Origin: Clarkia xantiana subsp. parviflora | Lineage: Eukaryota > Streptophyta > Magnoliopsida > Myrtales > Onagraceae | Direction: 5' to 3' | Assembly (NCBI GenBank): GCA_036873135.1 | Contig: JAPTYO010000001.1 | Location: 51,137,774 to 51,201,773, forward strand | Length of the DNA: 64,000 nt | In this document: in pieces, positions 37,963-49,351 of the stretch | How positions within the stretch are numbered: position 1 is the stretch's first letter | Layout: every line of letters starts with the position of its first letter | Notes under the pieces: model-generated | Seen by the model: only the letters and a program-made list of their open reading frames with translations | Databases searched by the model: none | Told to the model about the DNA's origin: nothing | Program-made: the position numbers and the translations under genes

Positions 37963-38377
37963 TTGTTTTATTTCTGTAATTTCCAGATGCTTTTATCTCA
38001 CTCGAAAACCAGTGTCGACATGATATTATAACAAACACCCTATCAACGGTCCTTTCGCGAACAATATCAGTGCAGTTAGAACGAGTGTGGACTATCAAAA
38101 ATAACATTTGACTTAAAAGACCTCTGATTGATCCAGTATCAAGCAAGTCAAAAGAAATTAAATTCCGCTAGAAGCTTCGTAGACTCCAAATATGTGCAGT
38201 TTCATATATATATATATATACACAAAACTTGTATAAATAACACCCCAATTAATGTGTGATCATTCGAGAATTTCAAAAAAAAGTATATATACATATATCC
38301 TGGGGTTATATTTAACGTGTAGATCATGATTCTACGAGAGTACGACGTGGCATCACCGACCACCACGAGTATAATAA

Positions 38378-38560
38378 CACTATAAGAAAAAAACAAGATA
38401 ATTACACGATGAAGAATCATAATAAAATCAGTGTATAAATGGATTTACACACCAATCACACCGAAACTATAAATGTGTAATCGCCGGTGAGTAAAAGTTC
38501 GGTGTGAAATCTATATGGAATAAAATTCATGTGCAGTCCAAATGAGATCCACATCGACAC
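38378..38560 (+). mobile_element. Possible CACTA-type terminus
   Basis: CACTATAAGAAAAAAACAAG at 38378 fits a plant CACTA terminal motif. It is followed by short inverted motifs around 'gtgtaaat', 'acaccgaaa' and 'ggtgtgaaat' like subterminal repeats. No opposite terminus, duplication or transposase was located, so the right limit is arbitrary. Confidence 0.4.
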
Positions 38561-39137
38561 TGCACTGATCTAGCTCTCTGAGACTTAATATTCGTTAGCT
38601 GATTGTCTATTTTCTGTTCATTACGTCCGTTCTTTTCGTTTGCAGAACCTACTCCGATGCTTAACTCATCTCCTATTTTAGAGAAATAAAGTAAAAGTTC
38701 AACTTAGAGAGAGAGATGAATATTTATAGAGTTTTTTTTGTCATTAACCTTGGATAGGACTTAATCCGGATAGGATTATTCTATTTCAGAAGGGTTAATA
38801 ACCTATGAAATGTTTGAAGTTTGACACATTTTAATCGGAGAGGTCTGAAGTTTCAAAAGTTAATTTAGAAGGTCTGAAGTTTCAACTTTGTTGATATAAT
38901 TAAGAGGTCTCCGATAATTTTTTCCGTTAAAACTGACGTAAGTTGGTCACGTGCATGGCATGTGATCGGAAATAAAACTAAATCTCAAAAAGGCCCTTCT
39001 ATCAAAGTGTGCCCCTCACATGCTTGAAATGAAAAGACAAAAATGCCCCCCACTCACATACTTGAAATGAAAAGACGAAAATGCCCCAACCGTGGCCGGC
39101 CACCACCCGAGGCCGCCGACCACCATCCGCGGCCACC

Positions 39138-39402
39138 TGAAGGGTTTTAGGTTTGATCTCTGCGTTGTTTTTATTGAAATTGCAGAGAGCTAACTGCTGT
39201 AATGCTTGTATATTTTTCAACAACAGATTACAGCTTTTTATAGCTTTTAAATGAAAGTCTAACTGCTTAACATGATTCTAGCAACTAATAAGGAAACAAC
39301 TAACACATGCTCCTATTTCTTAGCTAGCACTAACATAAATGAATCTGAAATTTAACTATCAAGGTTCTAACGGATAAGGTAGGACTTGATCAGCAACCAA
39401 CA
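39138..39402 (-). repeat. 3' LTR of the Copia element
   Basis: 265 bp. On the coding strand this is the downstream LTR. It begins TGAAGGG and ends CCAACA on the plus strand. Two substitutions from its partner, in the 'taacataaat' and 'caaggttct' stretches. Confidence 0.93.
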
Positions 39403-39416
39403 TTCTCCTCCTTGAG

Positions 39417-42400
39417 TCAAGGACTACTTACTCCAATTTTGCTCCTTAGAATCTCGAATTTGTCAGCTGGCAATGGCTTGGTGAATAAGTCAGCCAGTTG
39501 ATTTTCTGTTTTGCAGTAGACCAAGTTAACTTCTCCACTCTGCTGAACATCTCGAACAAAGTATAGTTTGATGTTGAAGTGCTTAGTCCTTTTGTGAAAG
39601 ACGGGATTCCTTGAGATGGCTATGGCGGCCTGATTATCAACATGGATGGTTGTTGCTTCGATTTGCATCAACTTCAAGTCTTCAAGGATCTTCCTCAACC
39701 AAATTGCTTGGTTTACTGCTGCAGCTGCTGCTACAAATTCTGCTTCTGCAGTGGACTGAGTCACGAAGTCCTGTTTTCTTGAGCACCAAGAGAAGATTCC
39801 TGAGCCAAGAATAAAACAGTAGCCTGATGTGCTCTTATAGTCATTGATATCTCCTCCCCAATCACTGTCTGAGTAGCCTTCTAATGGAGAGGTTGTCTTC
39901 TTCTGAAATTTGATCCCATAATCTATAGTGCCTTTTATGTACCTTAGCACTCTTTTAGCTGCAGTGAGGTGAACTTCACTTGCACAGTGCATATGTCGAG
40001 ATAGAGCACTTACAGAATATTGGATATCTGGTCTTGTGGCTGAGAGATACATCAAACAGCCAATCAAGCTCCTGAAGTGTTCTTCATTCACCTTAGGAGA
40101 CCCACCTTCATTGCAGAGCTTTTCTTTTTGATTCATTGGAGTGTTTGCTGGTTTACATTTATCCATTCGAAACTTCTTGAGAATTTCTTGAGCATACTTT
40201 TTCTGCCTTATGAATATCTCCTTCTCCCCCTGATGAACTTCCATCCCAAGAAAGAAAGACATGAGCCCAAGATCTGTCATCTCAAATGTTCTCATCATCT
40301 CCATTTTGAATTCTTCAATTAGTTCTGCATTACTCCCAGTTACTAGTAAATCATCCACGTAGAGAGATACAATAATGATATTACCTCCCTTGTGTTTGAT
40401 ATACAAAGTTGCTTCTGAGGGACTCCTTTTGAAACCAAGGTCCAACAGATGGCTGTCTATCTTCCCATACCAAGCTCTTGGAGCCTGTTTAAGCCCATAG
40501 AGGGCCTTCTTCAATAGATAAACTTTGCTTTCTGCCCCCTTTACTTGAAACCCAAATGGCTGCTCCACATAGATTTGCTCTTTTAGGACTCCATTTAGAA
40601 AGGAAGACTTGACATCGAGTTGGAAGATTTTCCATCCCTTTTGCACCGAAATGGCAAGTAGTAACCTTATAGTATCTAGTCTAGCAACTGGAGCGAAGGT
40701 ATCTGAATAGTATACCCCAAAAACTTGAGCATAGCCTTTAACAACTAACCTTGCTTTTAGTTTGTTGATGGAGGAATCAGCATTCAGTTTTGTCCTGAAT
40801 ACCCATTTGACACCAATGACCTTCCTATCAACAGGTCTGTCCACTAGTTCCCATGTGTGGTTTTTCTGAATCATTGCCATTTCCTCCTCCATGGCTGCTT
40901 TCCATTCAGGTGACTTGAGGGCTTCTTCGGGTCCAGCAGGCTCACAAATGGCTACACTGCACCTTTGATAGACCTCTGACAGCAGCCTTGTTCCCCTTAT
41001 TGGTGGGTCATCTTCTGTTTCTTCTAGCCAGAGTTCATTGAAAGGAAAGTCTGGTTCCACACTTGGTGATGTTCCCTTAGAGTTCTCCCAGTCCCATTCA
41101 TCTTGTTCGCTGAAATGAACATCTCTGGTGATGGTGAGCTTTTGAGTCTGAGGATGGAAAACTCTGTAGGCTTTTGATTCAGAACTATAGCCTACAAAGA
41201 TTCCTGGGACAGCCCTCTTGTCAAGTTTGTCTCTCTTAGCTTCAGGAACATGAACAAAACAGAGACACCCAAACACTTTTAAGAATCTTAGAGAAGGTTT
41301 TTAGTCATACCAAGCTTCAAAAGGAGTTGAATTCTTGACTGCTTTTGTGGGAAGTCGATTTTGCAAAAACACTGCAGTGTTGGCTGCCTCTGCCCAATAG
41401 GACTTTGGAAGATTTTTGTCATGAATCATGCTCCTAACCATCTCCAAAATTGACCTATTCCTTCTCTCACTGACTCCATTTTGTTGTGGAGTATATGAAG
41501 TAGTAAGTTGCCTTTGGACACCCTCTTCAGCACAGAAGACCTTGAACTCATCAGAGTTGTATTCAGTTCCATTGTCTGTCCTTAGAACTTGAATCTTGCT
41601 GCAGCTTTGGTTTTCAACCATCCTCTTGAACCTTTTGAACACTTGAAAAACCTCTGATTTGGCCTTTAGAAAGTGAATCCAGCACATTATAGTATAGTCA
41701 TCAATAAAGGTAACAAAGTAGACATTACCTTGTAATGATGGTGTTCTTTGAGGCCCAGCCAAATCAGAGTGAATAATTTGCAACTTTGTTGTGGCCCTTC
41801 GAGCTTCCTTAGGAAATTTCTTCCTTGTGAGTTTGCCAAACTGACATGCTGCGCAGTTAGCAACTCCTCCTTTAAGGATAGGTACACCCTTTGATAGATT
41901 GTTTAAGGCCATCATTCTCCTTGAGCTGCAATGCCCTAACCTTTTGTGCCAAGTTTCTTCATTAGATGAATTTGCAGCATATGCAAAGTACTCCTCCTGG
42001 GCAGGGTCGAAGAAAAAACTTTTCTTTCTCATCTGGACCTTAAGTACCTCCCTTCCCTTTGCATCGTGAACATGACAATGTTCATTCTTGAATGTCACAG
42101 AGAGGCCTTTTTCAACAATTTGTCCCACACTCAAGAGGTTTTGACTCAAGTCTGGAACATAAAGAACATCAGAGAAAATTTTTGTACCAGATTTTGAAGT
42201 GATAGCAACTGTCCCTTTGGATTTTGCCACAAGCCTTCTTCCATCTCCAATTCGAACTTTAACTTCTTCACAAGGTCTGATTTCCTTAAAAAGAGTCTTG
42301 TCATATGTCATGTGGTTTGAACAACCACTATCAATCAACCAAGCTTCTGATTCTTCACAAGTAGCAAAGCACTGAGCAACGAAGATTTGATCTTCATCAT

Positions 42401-43322
42401 CCTCCTCCTCAACTTGAGCAATTGCCCCTTGCTTCTGAGACTTGCAGAGTATTGCCTCATGTCCCAGCTGATTACATTTGGAGCATTTAGCATCAGGTCT
42501 CTTCCAGCATTTGAATGGAGCATGTCCCTTTTTGCCACAATGACTGCATGGTGGATAGGTCTTCTTAGGTTCTTTCCCTCTGGGAGTCTCCTGACTGGTT
42601 TCAGCATTGTGATTGCTCGAACCCTGTCGTTTTGAAAACTTCTTCTTCCTTGCAGCAGCTTGAGACTTAGCGAATAAGGCTCCTTCCACAACATTGTCTT
42701 GTCTCATTTGTCTCCTCTGCTCTTGTGCTTGTAAGGCATGGATCAATTCGGACAAGGAGATCGTTGAGAGATCTTTTGTGTTTTCCAAAGTTGTTAAGGA
42801 AGCCTCATATCTTTCAGGTACAGTTACGAGGATCTTCTCCACAATTCTTGAATCAGAGAAATCAGTGCCTAGCAGCTTGATCTTGTTTGCTAGATTGAGC
42901 AATTTGTCTGAGTAATCCTTGATGGACTCAGATTCCTTCATTCTCTGAAGCTCAAATTCTCTTATTAGGTTCAGGACTTGCATTCCCCTGATCCTCTCGT
43001 TACCTGAATACTCCTTCTTCATGTAGTCCCAAATCTCTTTTGCAGATTTAAGACTCATGATCCTGGTGAAGATTGTTTGAGAGACTGAGGAGAAAAGACA
43101 TGATTTCGCCTTAGCCTTCCTGGTCTTCTTCTCCCTGTGGACCTTGATCTGAGCCAAGGTTGGATTATTTGGGAGAGCAGGTACTTCATAGTCTTCTTCT
43201 ACTGCTTCCCAAAGATCATGGCCCTCCAAATATGCTTCCATCTTCACAGCCCATCATTGATAGTTGTCTCCATCGAATATGGGTGGTGCCATGACTGAGA
43301 AAGAGCTTGAGCCTTCGTCCAT
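39417..43322 (-). pseudogene. Copia gag-pol polyprotein, two in-frame stops
   Basis: A single frame of about 1300 codons from an ATG at 43322 to the stop at 39417, interrupted by only two stops: TGA at 43256-43254 near the Gag N-terminus and TAA at 41303-41301 between integrase and reverse transcriptase. No frameshift was seen. Domains in order: Gag (YLEGHDLWEAVEEDYEVP), two CCHC zinc knuckles (CSHCGKKGH, CSKCNQLGH), protease (WLIDSGCSNHM), pre-integrase and integrase (WHKRLGH, IHSDLAGP, FIDDY, TDNGTEY), reverse transcriptase (LDVKSSFLNG, YVDDLLVTGS) and RNase H (YSDSDWGGD, STAEAEFVA, DNQAAIAIS). Both stops are of the kind that C-to-T change would produce. This copy should not make a full polyprotein, but could be mobilised in trans. 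Confidence 0.92.
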
Positions 43323-43406
43323 TGGTTTTGATAGAGAAGAGTTTGGAGATTTTGCAGGTGAGAGGATTTCTTGCGGAAAGGGTTTCACAGGTTCCTTAAG
43401 AAAATT

Positions 43407-43419
43407 GGCTCTGATACCA
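43407..43419 (-). other. Primer-binding site (initiator tRNA-Met)
   Basis: TGGTATCAGAGCC on the minus strand, two bases inside the 5' LTR. This is the standard Copia primer-binding site. Confidence 0.9.
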
Positions 43420-43421
43420 GA

Positions 43422-43686
43422 TGAAGGGTTTTAGGTTTGATCTCTGCGTTGTTTTTATTGAAATTGCAGAGAGCTAACTGCTGTAATGCTTGTATATTTT
43501 TCAACAACAGATTACAGCTTTTTATAGCTTTTAAATGAAAGTCTAACTGCTTAACATGATTCTAGCAACTAATAAGGAAACAACTAACACATGCTCCTAT
43601 TTCTTAGCTAGCACTAACATAATTGAATCTGAAATTTAACTATCAAGATTCTAACGGATAAGGTAGGACTTGATCAGCAACCAACA
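43422..43686 (-). repeat. 5' LTR of the Copia element
   Basis: 265 bp, the upstream LTR on the minus strand, immediately followed by the tRNA-Met primer-binding site. It should carry the element's promoter. Confidence 0.93.
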
Positions 43687-43789
43687 CCACCGACCACCAC
43701 CCGCGGCCGCCGACCACCACCCAAGGCCGACGAAGACCACCACCCAAGATCGAAGACAACCACCAATCGGGCCGGCCACCACCAAATCG

Positions 43790-43885
43790 TGGCCGGGCAG
43801 CCATCGATCGGGGCCGGGAAGCCACCGATCGGGGCCGGGCAGCCACCGATCGGGGCCGGGCAGCCACCGATCGGGGCCGACAGCC
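43790..43885. repeat. 21-bp GC-rich minisatellite
   Basis: About four tandem copies of a 21-bp unit resembling GGGGCCGGGCAGCCACCGATC, with small changes in the outer copies. The flanking sequence to about 44200 holds looser versions ('ccgattggggccggcc'). The unit length is a multiple of three, so all frames stay open and create spurious repeat proteins on both strands. Confidence 0.85.
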
Positions 43886-44897
43886 ACTGATTGGGGCCGG
43901 CCACCGCCCCAATTGGTGGTGGCCGTCCCCGATTGGTGGTGACCGCCACCCCAATCAGGGCCACAGAGGGCTCGGTCCGACCAGCCTCAATCGGGGATGG
44001 CCAGCCCCAATTAGGGCCGTCAGCCACCGACTAGGCCGGCCAGCACCAATTGGGGTGGTGCCCGGCCCCAGTCGGTGGCTGCCGACTCCAATTGGGGCTG
44101 TTCGGCCACGATTCGGGCCGGCCGGCCCTGATTGGGGCTGACCGGCCACGATTTGGTAGTTGCCGACTTGATTGGTGGTCGTCGTCGGCCTTGGGTGGTG
44201 GTCGGATGCCTCAAGTGGTTGCCGGTGGACTTGTGCGGTGACAGAGAAAATAATATGGACTCAATTGTAAAAATCAACACTTAAAAATATAAATTTGAGG
44301 ACTAAATTGAACAAAATAAAAATAGGGACTCAATTCTTAATTTTTTAATTTGACCTCAGGGGTAATTTTGTCATTTCACATTTCCTCAAATAATGTATTA
44401 AATAAAACAAAATATTAAAATGGGCAAAAATGCCATTTCTGACCATTCTGTTAAATTTAAACCTAAAAATGGACGGAAAATCTTATATCAACAAAGTTGA
44501 AACTTCAAACATTCCAAATTAACTTTTAAAACTTCAGACCTCTCCAGTTAACATAGGTCAAACTTCAGACTTTTAATAGGTTATTAACCCATTTCAGAAT
44601 TATAGTCTTGTTGTTCTTGGATAAGCTATGATAATCTGGTTTGGCAACACAAGAGTTTACAGTATCCATGTAATCAGAATTCAAGTTGTTCCCTTTGTAG
44701 ATATTTGAGGTTGTTCCCCTTGTAGATGTTAGATGGTTGTTCCCATTGTAAATGTTGGTGTGGGGATGCTTGGGTTACCCTTATAGGGATATGCCCAATC
44801 ACCCTTAGGCATGCTTCAAATGGCTTTGGGGGGGCTTAGTGAGGTTTCTCTTGTTGGATCGTGTAAGTCATCTTCTTGGACAAACTTAACTATTGAC

Positions 44898-45420
44898 TAA
44901 CGGATGCACCAAAAGTCTACAAAATCAATCATATGACACTTAGGGCATGTTTGATTGATTGTATTATGATATCCTAATAGTATTACCTAATACTCACTTG
45001 TATAGGAATTTGGTATTAAATTAACCCACCTAAAAATCAAGCGTTAGTTAATACCAACTTTGTAATGACTCATTTACCCTTAGAATATCCGACGACCACG
45101 GGCCGGACTCCAGCGACCTCCGGAAACCACCGGCCGGACTTCAATTATAATAATAATTAAAAAATGTACATATCTATTTAGGGGCATTTAGGTCTTTTAG
45201 TCATTGTATTAGGATATCCTAATACAAAATTCATCCAAACATTGTATTAGGATATCATAATACATGGTTCAACCAAACATTTTATTAGCTTAGCACGTAT
45301 TTATCTTAGTCGATACTTAGCAAATACATGCAATCAAACATGCCCTTAAAGCCTACAAAATATATATATCACAAAAGCCAACATTGACAAAATATATTGC
45401 ACCAAAAGACCCTTTAACCC
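44898..45420. mobile_element. GGGTTAA-family element, right part only (copy 7), carrying a nested MITE
   Basis: The right terminus CCCTTTAACCC at 45420 and the inward motifs 'ttgcaccaaaagac', 'acaaaagccaac' and 'aacggatgcaccaaaagtctac' are those of the family. The matching left end was not found, so this is a truncated copy. A 403-bp Harbinger-like MITE (44943-45345) is inserted in it. Confidence 0.6.
44943..45345. mobile_element. Harbinger-like MITE, third family (403 bp)
   Basis: Ends GGGCATGTTTGATTG and CAATCAAACATGCCC are perfect 15-bp inverted repeats flanked by TTA on both sides (44940-44942 and 45346-45348). Internal inverted motifs 'tattaggatatcctaata' are present. No coding capacity. 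Nested in a GGGTTAA-family element. Confidence 0.88.
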
Positions 45421-45423
45421 TAG

Positions 45424-48410
45424 TTTAAGGGTTTGCCTAGAATGATTTGAAAGTATTGATGCTTTTAATATGGGTCCCACATAGTAAGAGAGAGACAGAA
45501 ACAAACCAGAATATAATGGAAAATAGTTATTAAATAGTGAAATCTAACATATAATGGACTGTATTTATAGTCTACATTTATAGCCGTGTGATCAAATTCA
45601 ATCGAGATCTGAATTGTTGTTATGAATTTAACTTTTTTCAGCCCGAAATGTTTACTTATTCAGAATAGCCCCTTTTCTTTTCTCGTGTTCTTTATCTCTC
45701 CTAGTTTAATTTATCATTCTACTTTTTATTTTTATTATTTTTAGTCTATTATAATATATTATTATTATCCCAATAATAAGATATAAGTGACTTATTTATA
45801 TTTTTAAGTTCATCTTTTAAACAAGTTGTTAGTATCTTCTTGTTGTATGTAATAATGACTAAAATATTATTTGTTAAGTACATTTCGTTTCTAATCTTAA
45901 TCCATATGATCTTTCTTTGACAAATTCAAACCATTTCGGTGCGACATTCAACAATTTTAATTAGTTATTTGGCAAGTAATGATATTTACAGGCTGAAATT
46001 TAGTTGTAAGTAGCTTATATTATACTATATCATTTGTATCATGGTAGGAAATTTCTATTAGCAACTTAAAATTCAAATCATCATATTAATCTTGAGTGAA
46101 CAAAGTTGGAGAGCATATAAATAAATAGTTTTGACAATTAGTTAATCTTAGTATAATTCCATGTAAATTTTTTTTTTCATATCATGCTTAATTTTTATTT
46201 TTCCACTTTTAATGCATATTTTTCACTTCATATTCAGTTTTTGAGTTTTTATGTGTAGTTCAACTTCTGATTCAACAATTGAGATGTAATTGTAAATTCA
46301 ACAATTAAGATGTAATGATTTGGTATTTTGAATATAGTTGGAGAATTATTTTCAATCTAGTTAAAGAATTTTGAAATTCCTATATACTTTATATTATTAT
46401 GAATTATAATTTTTTATACTTTCGGACAACGAAAACTATAAATGTATTATTGTAGGTGAGATTTTTTTATGGATGACTTGAGATATTTTTTTTCCCGGAA
46501 TGTGGGTAACGATTTGTATTCTACTAAATTTTTTTCCTCTAAAATAAAATAAATACTATATATAAAAAATTGTCAGTGTTTAAGTTTTTATACACAATTA
46601 AAAGAAAAGTATATAGTTTGGTAAAAAAAAATCAAAATATATAGATTTTTATAGGAAGTTATCGAGTTGAATATATAAATATGTGTAAGATATAAATTTA
46701 TATATTCAATAATTTTCTATAAAATCTATAGATAATATTATGTTAAATTATAATAATAAATAAGAAAGTATGAGAGATGGTAAAACATGTCGTATATTAA
46801 TATTTTGGGCTGAAAATTTAGATTTCAAAACGGTAGCACTCGATTGAATTAAATTAACTAATTGAGTAGCTATAAATTGGACTGTAAATCTAGTTGACAG
46901 ATTTTAGCCTTCCCCATTTATAAAGCATGGATGCTTTGAAATGATGGTAGCAAGTCCCTAGTTTTAAAGATGCAGCGTTTAGGGTGAAAACCAACAACAA
47001 TTTTAAAGATGTAATAAATTTGTTCTTTAATAGTTTAACTTAAACATATTTTATTATATTAAATTCCTGATAATATTTTATTTTAAATAATAATATTATA
47101 TTTTTATTAATAAATACCAATAAGCTATTGTCTATTAGTATTCATGGTAGGATTGAATTTATATAAAGTACCTACAACGCAAAGTCTCAACTCCAACCCT
47201 ATTTGTTGCCACATTAGTGTCCCACAATCAATTTGTTATAAAATTAAATGTGTGTTCAGAGTTGTCTAGCACTACTCGAATGTTATCTATATTTTTCAAA
47301 CCCAACTTTAGTTTTATATATTTTTATATATAAAAAAGAATTAAATCAACAAAGCAAAAAATATGAGAGAATAAAAAAAATGGTTAGATGAGAGAGAGTA
47401 AATCCCACCACTCATTGGTGAGATACAAAAATGAAGAATACTCCAATGAAAGAAGACAGGTCATAATGCTATTTATAAGAATTGATTTTTAAAAATTGAG
47501 ATGTATTGTGGACGCTCTAATAATGTGACACTTTTTATATTCTCTTAAATTTAAGGAATGAATTATAAAAAATAATAAATAGACCATATTTTAATGAGTA
47601 ATGTGTAAAAGCATGGTAATAACTAATAAGTTTTTCTTACCCTTTAGATAAAAAAAAAACATGATATGTAGCATCCAACGAGCTTATCAATCAATCGCCT
47701 ATCACTACTACAAGACAGGGCATGAGTTGGGCCTTATTGTAATGTAATAGGGGTCTGAATGTGGTCACGGCCCCAATTTGAAGATACAGATATTCTTTTA
47801 TGAAAAAGGTGTGTAGAGCTGCGAATCATATTGGGCACGGGAAATGATTAAATTTCCGAGATCGGCATTCCTATTTATTCCGGATTTGAGTGGGTTTAAA
47901 TATGACCTAAAAGTTGCTAATAATACTCACAAATCGGAACATGTAGGAACATCATATCGACTTGTGTATCATTGCTGTATTGGCACTACATGTGCACTAG
48001 GGTTGAACATAAAAAATTTAGGAACCCGAAACCTAAGGAATAATGTACTGACTCTAGCAAAAACCCGAACTCGTTTTAGGAAAATTGAAAAACTGACTCC
48101 ACTTGCTTATAATAAAAAATAATATTTAAAAAAATTAACATCGGAAACAAATTATATAATCAACAATGTAATTTCATTTTGTACGAGATTTTTCTTTGTA
48201 CTTGATCAAAGTAAAATTATAATATAAATTATTTAATGTATACTTTTTTAATTGTATAAACATTTTTTTTTCTAATTACATACAGTAGTTAAGAAAATAA
48301 CATAAATTTTATATATATATATATATTATATATATATATATGTATATATATATTAATTAATTTAAAACCAAGCCCGCACAAGAATAATAAACACCAAAAA
48401 TCCAAGATGC
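45424..48410. other. AT-rich spacer
   Basis: No supportable gene. A CACTACTACAAGA sequence near 47703 could be a CACTA terminus but has no partner. An AT-rich microsatellite-like stretch lies at about 48309-48352. Confidence 0.55.
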
Positions 48411-48426
48411 ATTAACGCCATTATTA

Positions 48427-48441
48427 TTTGGCCAAAAAAAA
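48427..48441 (+). mobile_element. Micro-retroinsertion TTTGGCC-A(8)
   Basis: Fifteen bases between two perfect 16-bp copies of ATTAACGCCATTATTA (48411-48426 and 48442-48457). This is the clearest example of the class. It lies only about 90 bases from the LINE at 48532 that carries the same 3' end. Confidence 0.85.
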
Positions 48442-48531
48442 ATTAACGCCATTATTACTAAATATAAAAGAAAATTTTAATTCCATAACAGTTGTAAATC
48501 AGTATAAAATAAAGCTATTGAATTTCATAGA

Positions 48532-49343
48532 GACAATATGCCTAAGTGGGATGGGTGGCTAGAAGAAATGCTAGAAGGGGCAAATCAAGGAGGAGATGTC
48601 GCAGACTATCGATGCCTTAAAGTGGAAATTGGGGCATGGGAGGTATGGAAGGAACGATGTCGTGCTATTTACCAAAATGATCATCCAAATCCGCATCGAG
48701 TCTTAGAGCGGATACAACGGGTCACGGTCGGAGCATGGGAAGCGGGTACAAAACTAGCCCATTCAAGTACCTACATTGTTCAAGGTGGTACGGTTGCAGT
48801 TCAGTGGTCTCCTCCGATCGGCGACGTTGTTTCCATATGTTGCGATGGTTCATGGGTTCAGAATACCGGATGGGGCGGAACGGGAGTTGTGGTCCGAGAT
48901 GGTTCAGGACGTTTAATAGCGGGAAGGAGCACTCGTGGAAGGGAATCTGGGGCCGCCATGGCGGAGGCAAGAGCAATACTTCATGGAGTCGAGCTTGCAG
49001 TTCATCATCATTGGAGGGAAGTCGTCATAGAGTCGGATGCGGAATACGTTGTAAACCAAATCCGACATACTTCGACAAACCCCGACTGGAGACTTGACAA
49101 CATCGTTAGCTCTATTCGACAAGTGGCCAACATGATTGAATATGTGACTTGGAAAGTCATTCGTAGAGGCGCTAATCGCTGTGCAAACTGGGTTGCCATC
49201 CAATCCAGAAAGGAGATGTGTCCGGCTAATTGGGTTGTAGCACCCCCGTCTCCTCTTTTATCTATATTACTTTTAGATTGTAATCCGGGCTGAACTATTT
49301 GATTTATTAATAAAGCATCATTTGGCCAAAAAAAAAAAAAAAA
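48532..49343 (+). mobile_element. 5'-truncated LINE with TTTGGCC-A(n) 3' end
   Basis: 812 bp, flanked by TTCATAGA on both sides (48524-48531 and 49344-49351). It ends in TTTGGCC followed by a poly(A) run, directly after an AATAAAGC sequence. It retains the terminal RNase H region of a plant LINE and nothing upstream. The 3' terminus is the same motif as in the micro-insertions. Confidence 0.85.
48538..49293 (+). CDS. LINE-derived RNase H domain protein, open frame
   Basis: An uninterrupted 251-aa frame. The N-terminal part (WEVWKERCRAIYQN) is the linker typical of plant LINE ORF2 ends. An RVT_3-type RNase H domain follows (about residues 95-220). Acidic catalytic positions are present in CCDGSW, AEARAILHGVELA and ESDAEYVV, with a conserved RRGANRCANWVA end. 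It is probably the surviving tail of a recent LINE insertion and not a host gene: it lies inside a truncated element with target duplications, and the ATG is just the first in-frame Met. Whether it is expressed cannot be judged from sequence. Confidence 0.6.
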   Translation: MPKWDGWLEEMLEGANQGGDVADYRCLKVEIGAWEVWKERCRAIYQNDHPNPHRVLERIQRVTVGAWEAGTKLAHSSTYIVQGGTVAVQWSPPIGDVVSICCDGSWVQNTGWGGTGVVVRDGSGRLIAGRSTRGRESGAAMAEARAILHGVELAVHHHWREVVIESDAEYVVNQIRHTSTNPDWRLDNIVSSIRQVANMIEYVTWKVIRRGANRCANWVAIQSRKEMCPANWVVAPPSPLLSILLLDCNPG

Positions 49344-49351
49344 TTCATAGA

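Larger units (their letters stand above)
39138..43686 (-). mobile_element. Copia LTR retrotransposon, nearly intact
   Basis: 4549 bp with two 265-bp LTRs (39138-39402 and 43422-43686) differing at 2 positions, TG...CA ends and a perfect 5-bp duplication CCACC (39133-39137 and 43687-43691). The coding strand is minus. The primer-binding site TGGTATCAGAGCC (43419-43407) is complementary to initiator-methionine tRNA. The purine tract AAGGAGGAGAA (about 39413-39403) precedes the 3' LTR. The single gag-pol frame is listed separately. Integrase lies before reverse transcriptase, which defines Copia. The two nearly identical LTRs indicate a recent insertion. It landed inside the GC-rich interior of a Mutator-like element. 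Confidence 0.95.
38792..44590. mobile_element. Mutator-like element, GGGTTAA family (copy 6), split by a Copia insertion
   Basis: Ends GGGTTAATAACCTATGAAA and the inverted AATAGGTTATTAACCC are followed inward by inverted motifs (aagtttgac, ggagaggtctgaag, tttcaactttgttgatata). Flanks are perfect ATTTCAGAA duplications (38783-38791 and 44591-44599). Removing the Copia element and its 5-bp duplication leaves about 1245 bp. The interior is GC-rich (ccgaccaccacccgcggccgcc) and contains a 21-bp tandem repeat. The open frames in that interior on both strands arise from the repeats and are not recognisable proteins. A truncated relative lies at 63311-63645. Confidence 0.85.

Noticed and set aside
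43643..44280. Several long overlapping frames on both strands with repeated GWRSPPIG/PRSVAARP-like text
   Set aside because: They come from a GC-rich 21-bp tandem repeat inside a transposon interior; a unit divisible by three keeps all frames open.
46605..46662. TTTGGT-A(n) flanked by tatatag copies
   Set aside because: The flanks are low-complexity TA repeats, so the duplication is not convincing.
47703..47760. CACTACTACAAGA as a CACTA element end
   Set aside because: A single motif without an opposite end, duplication or transposase.
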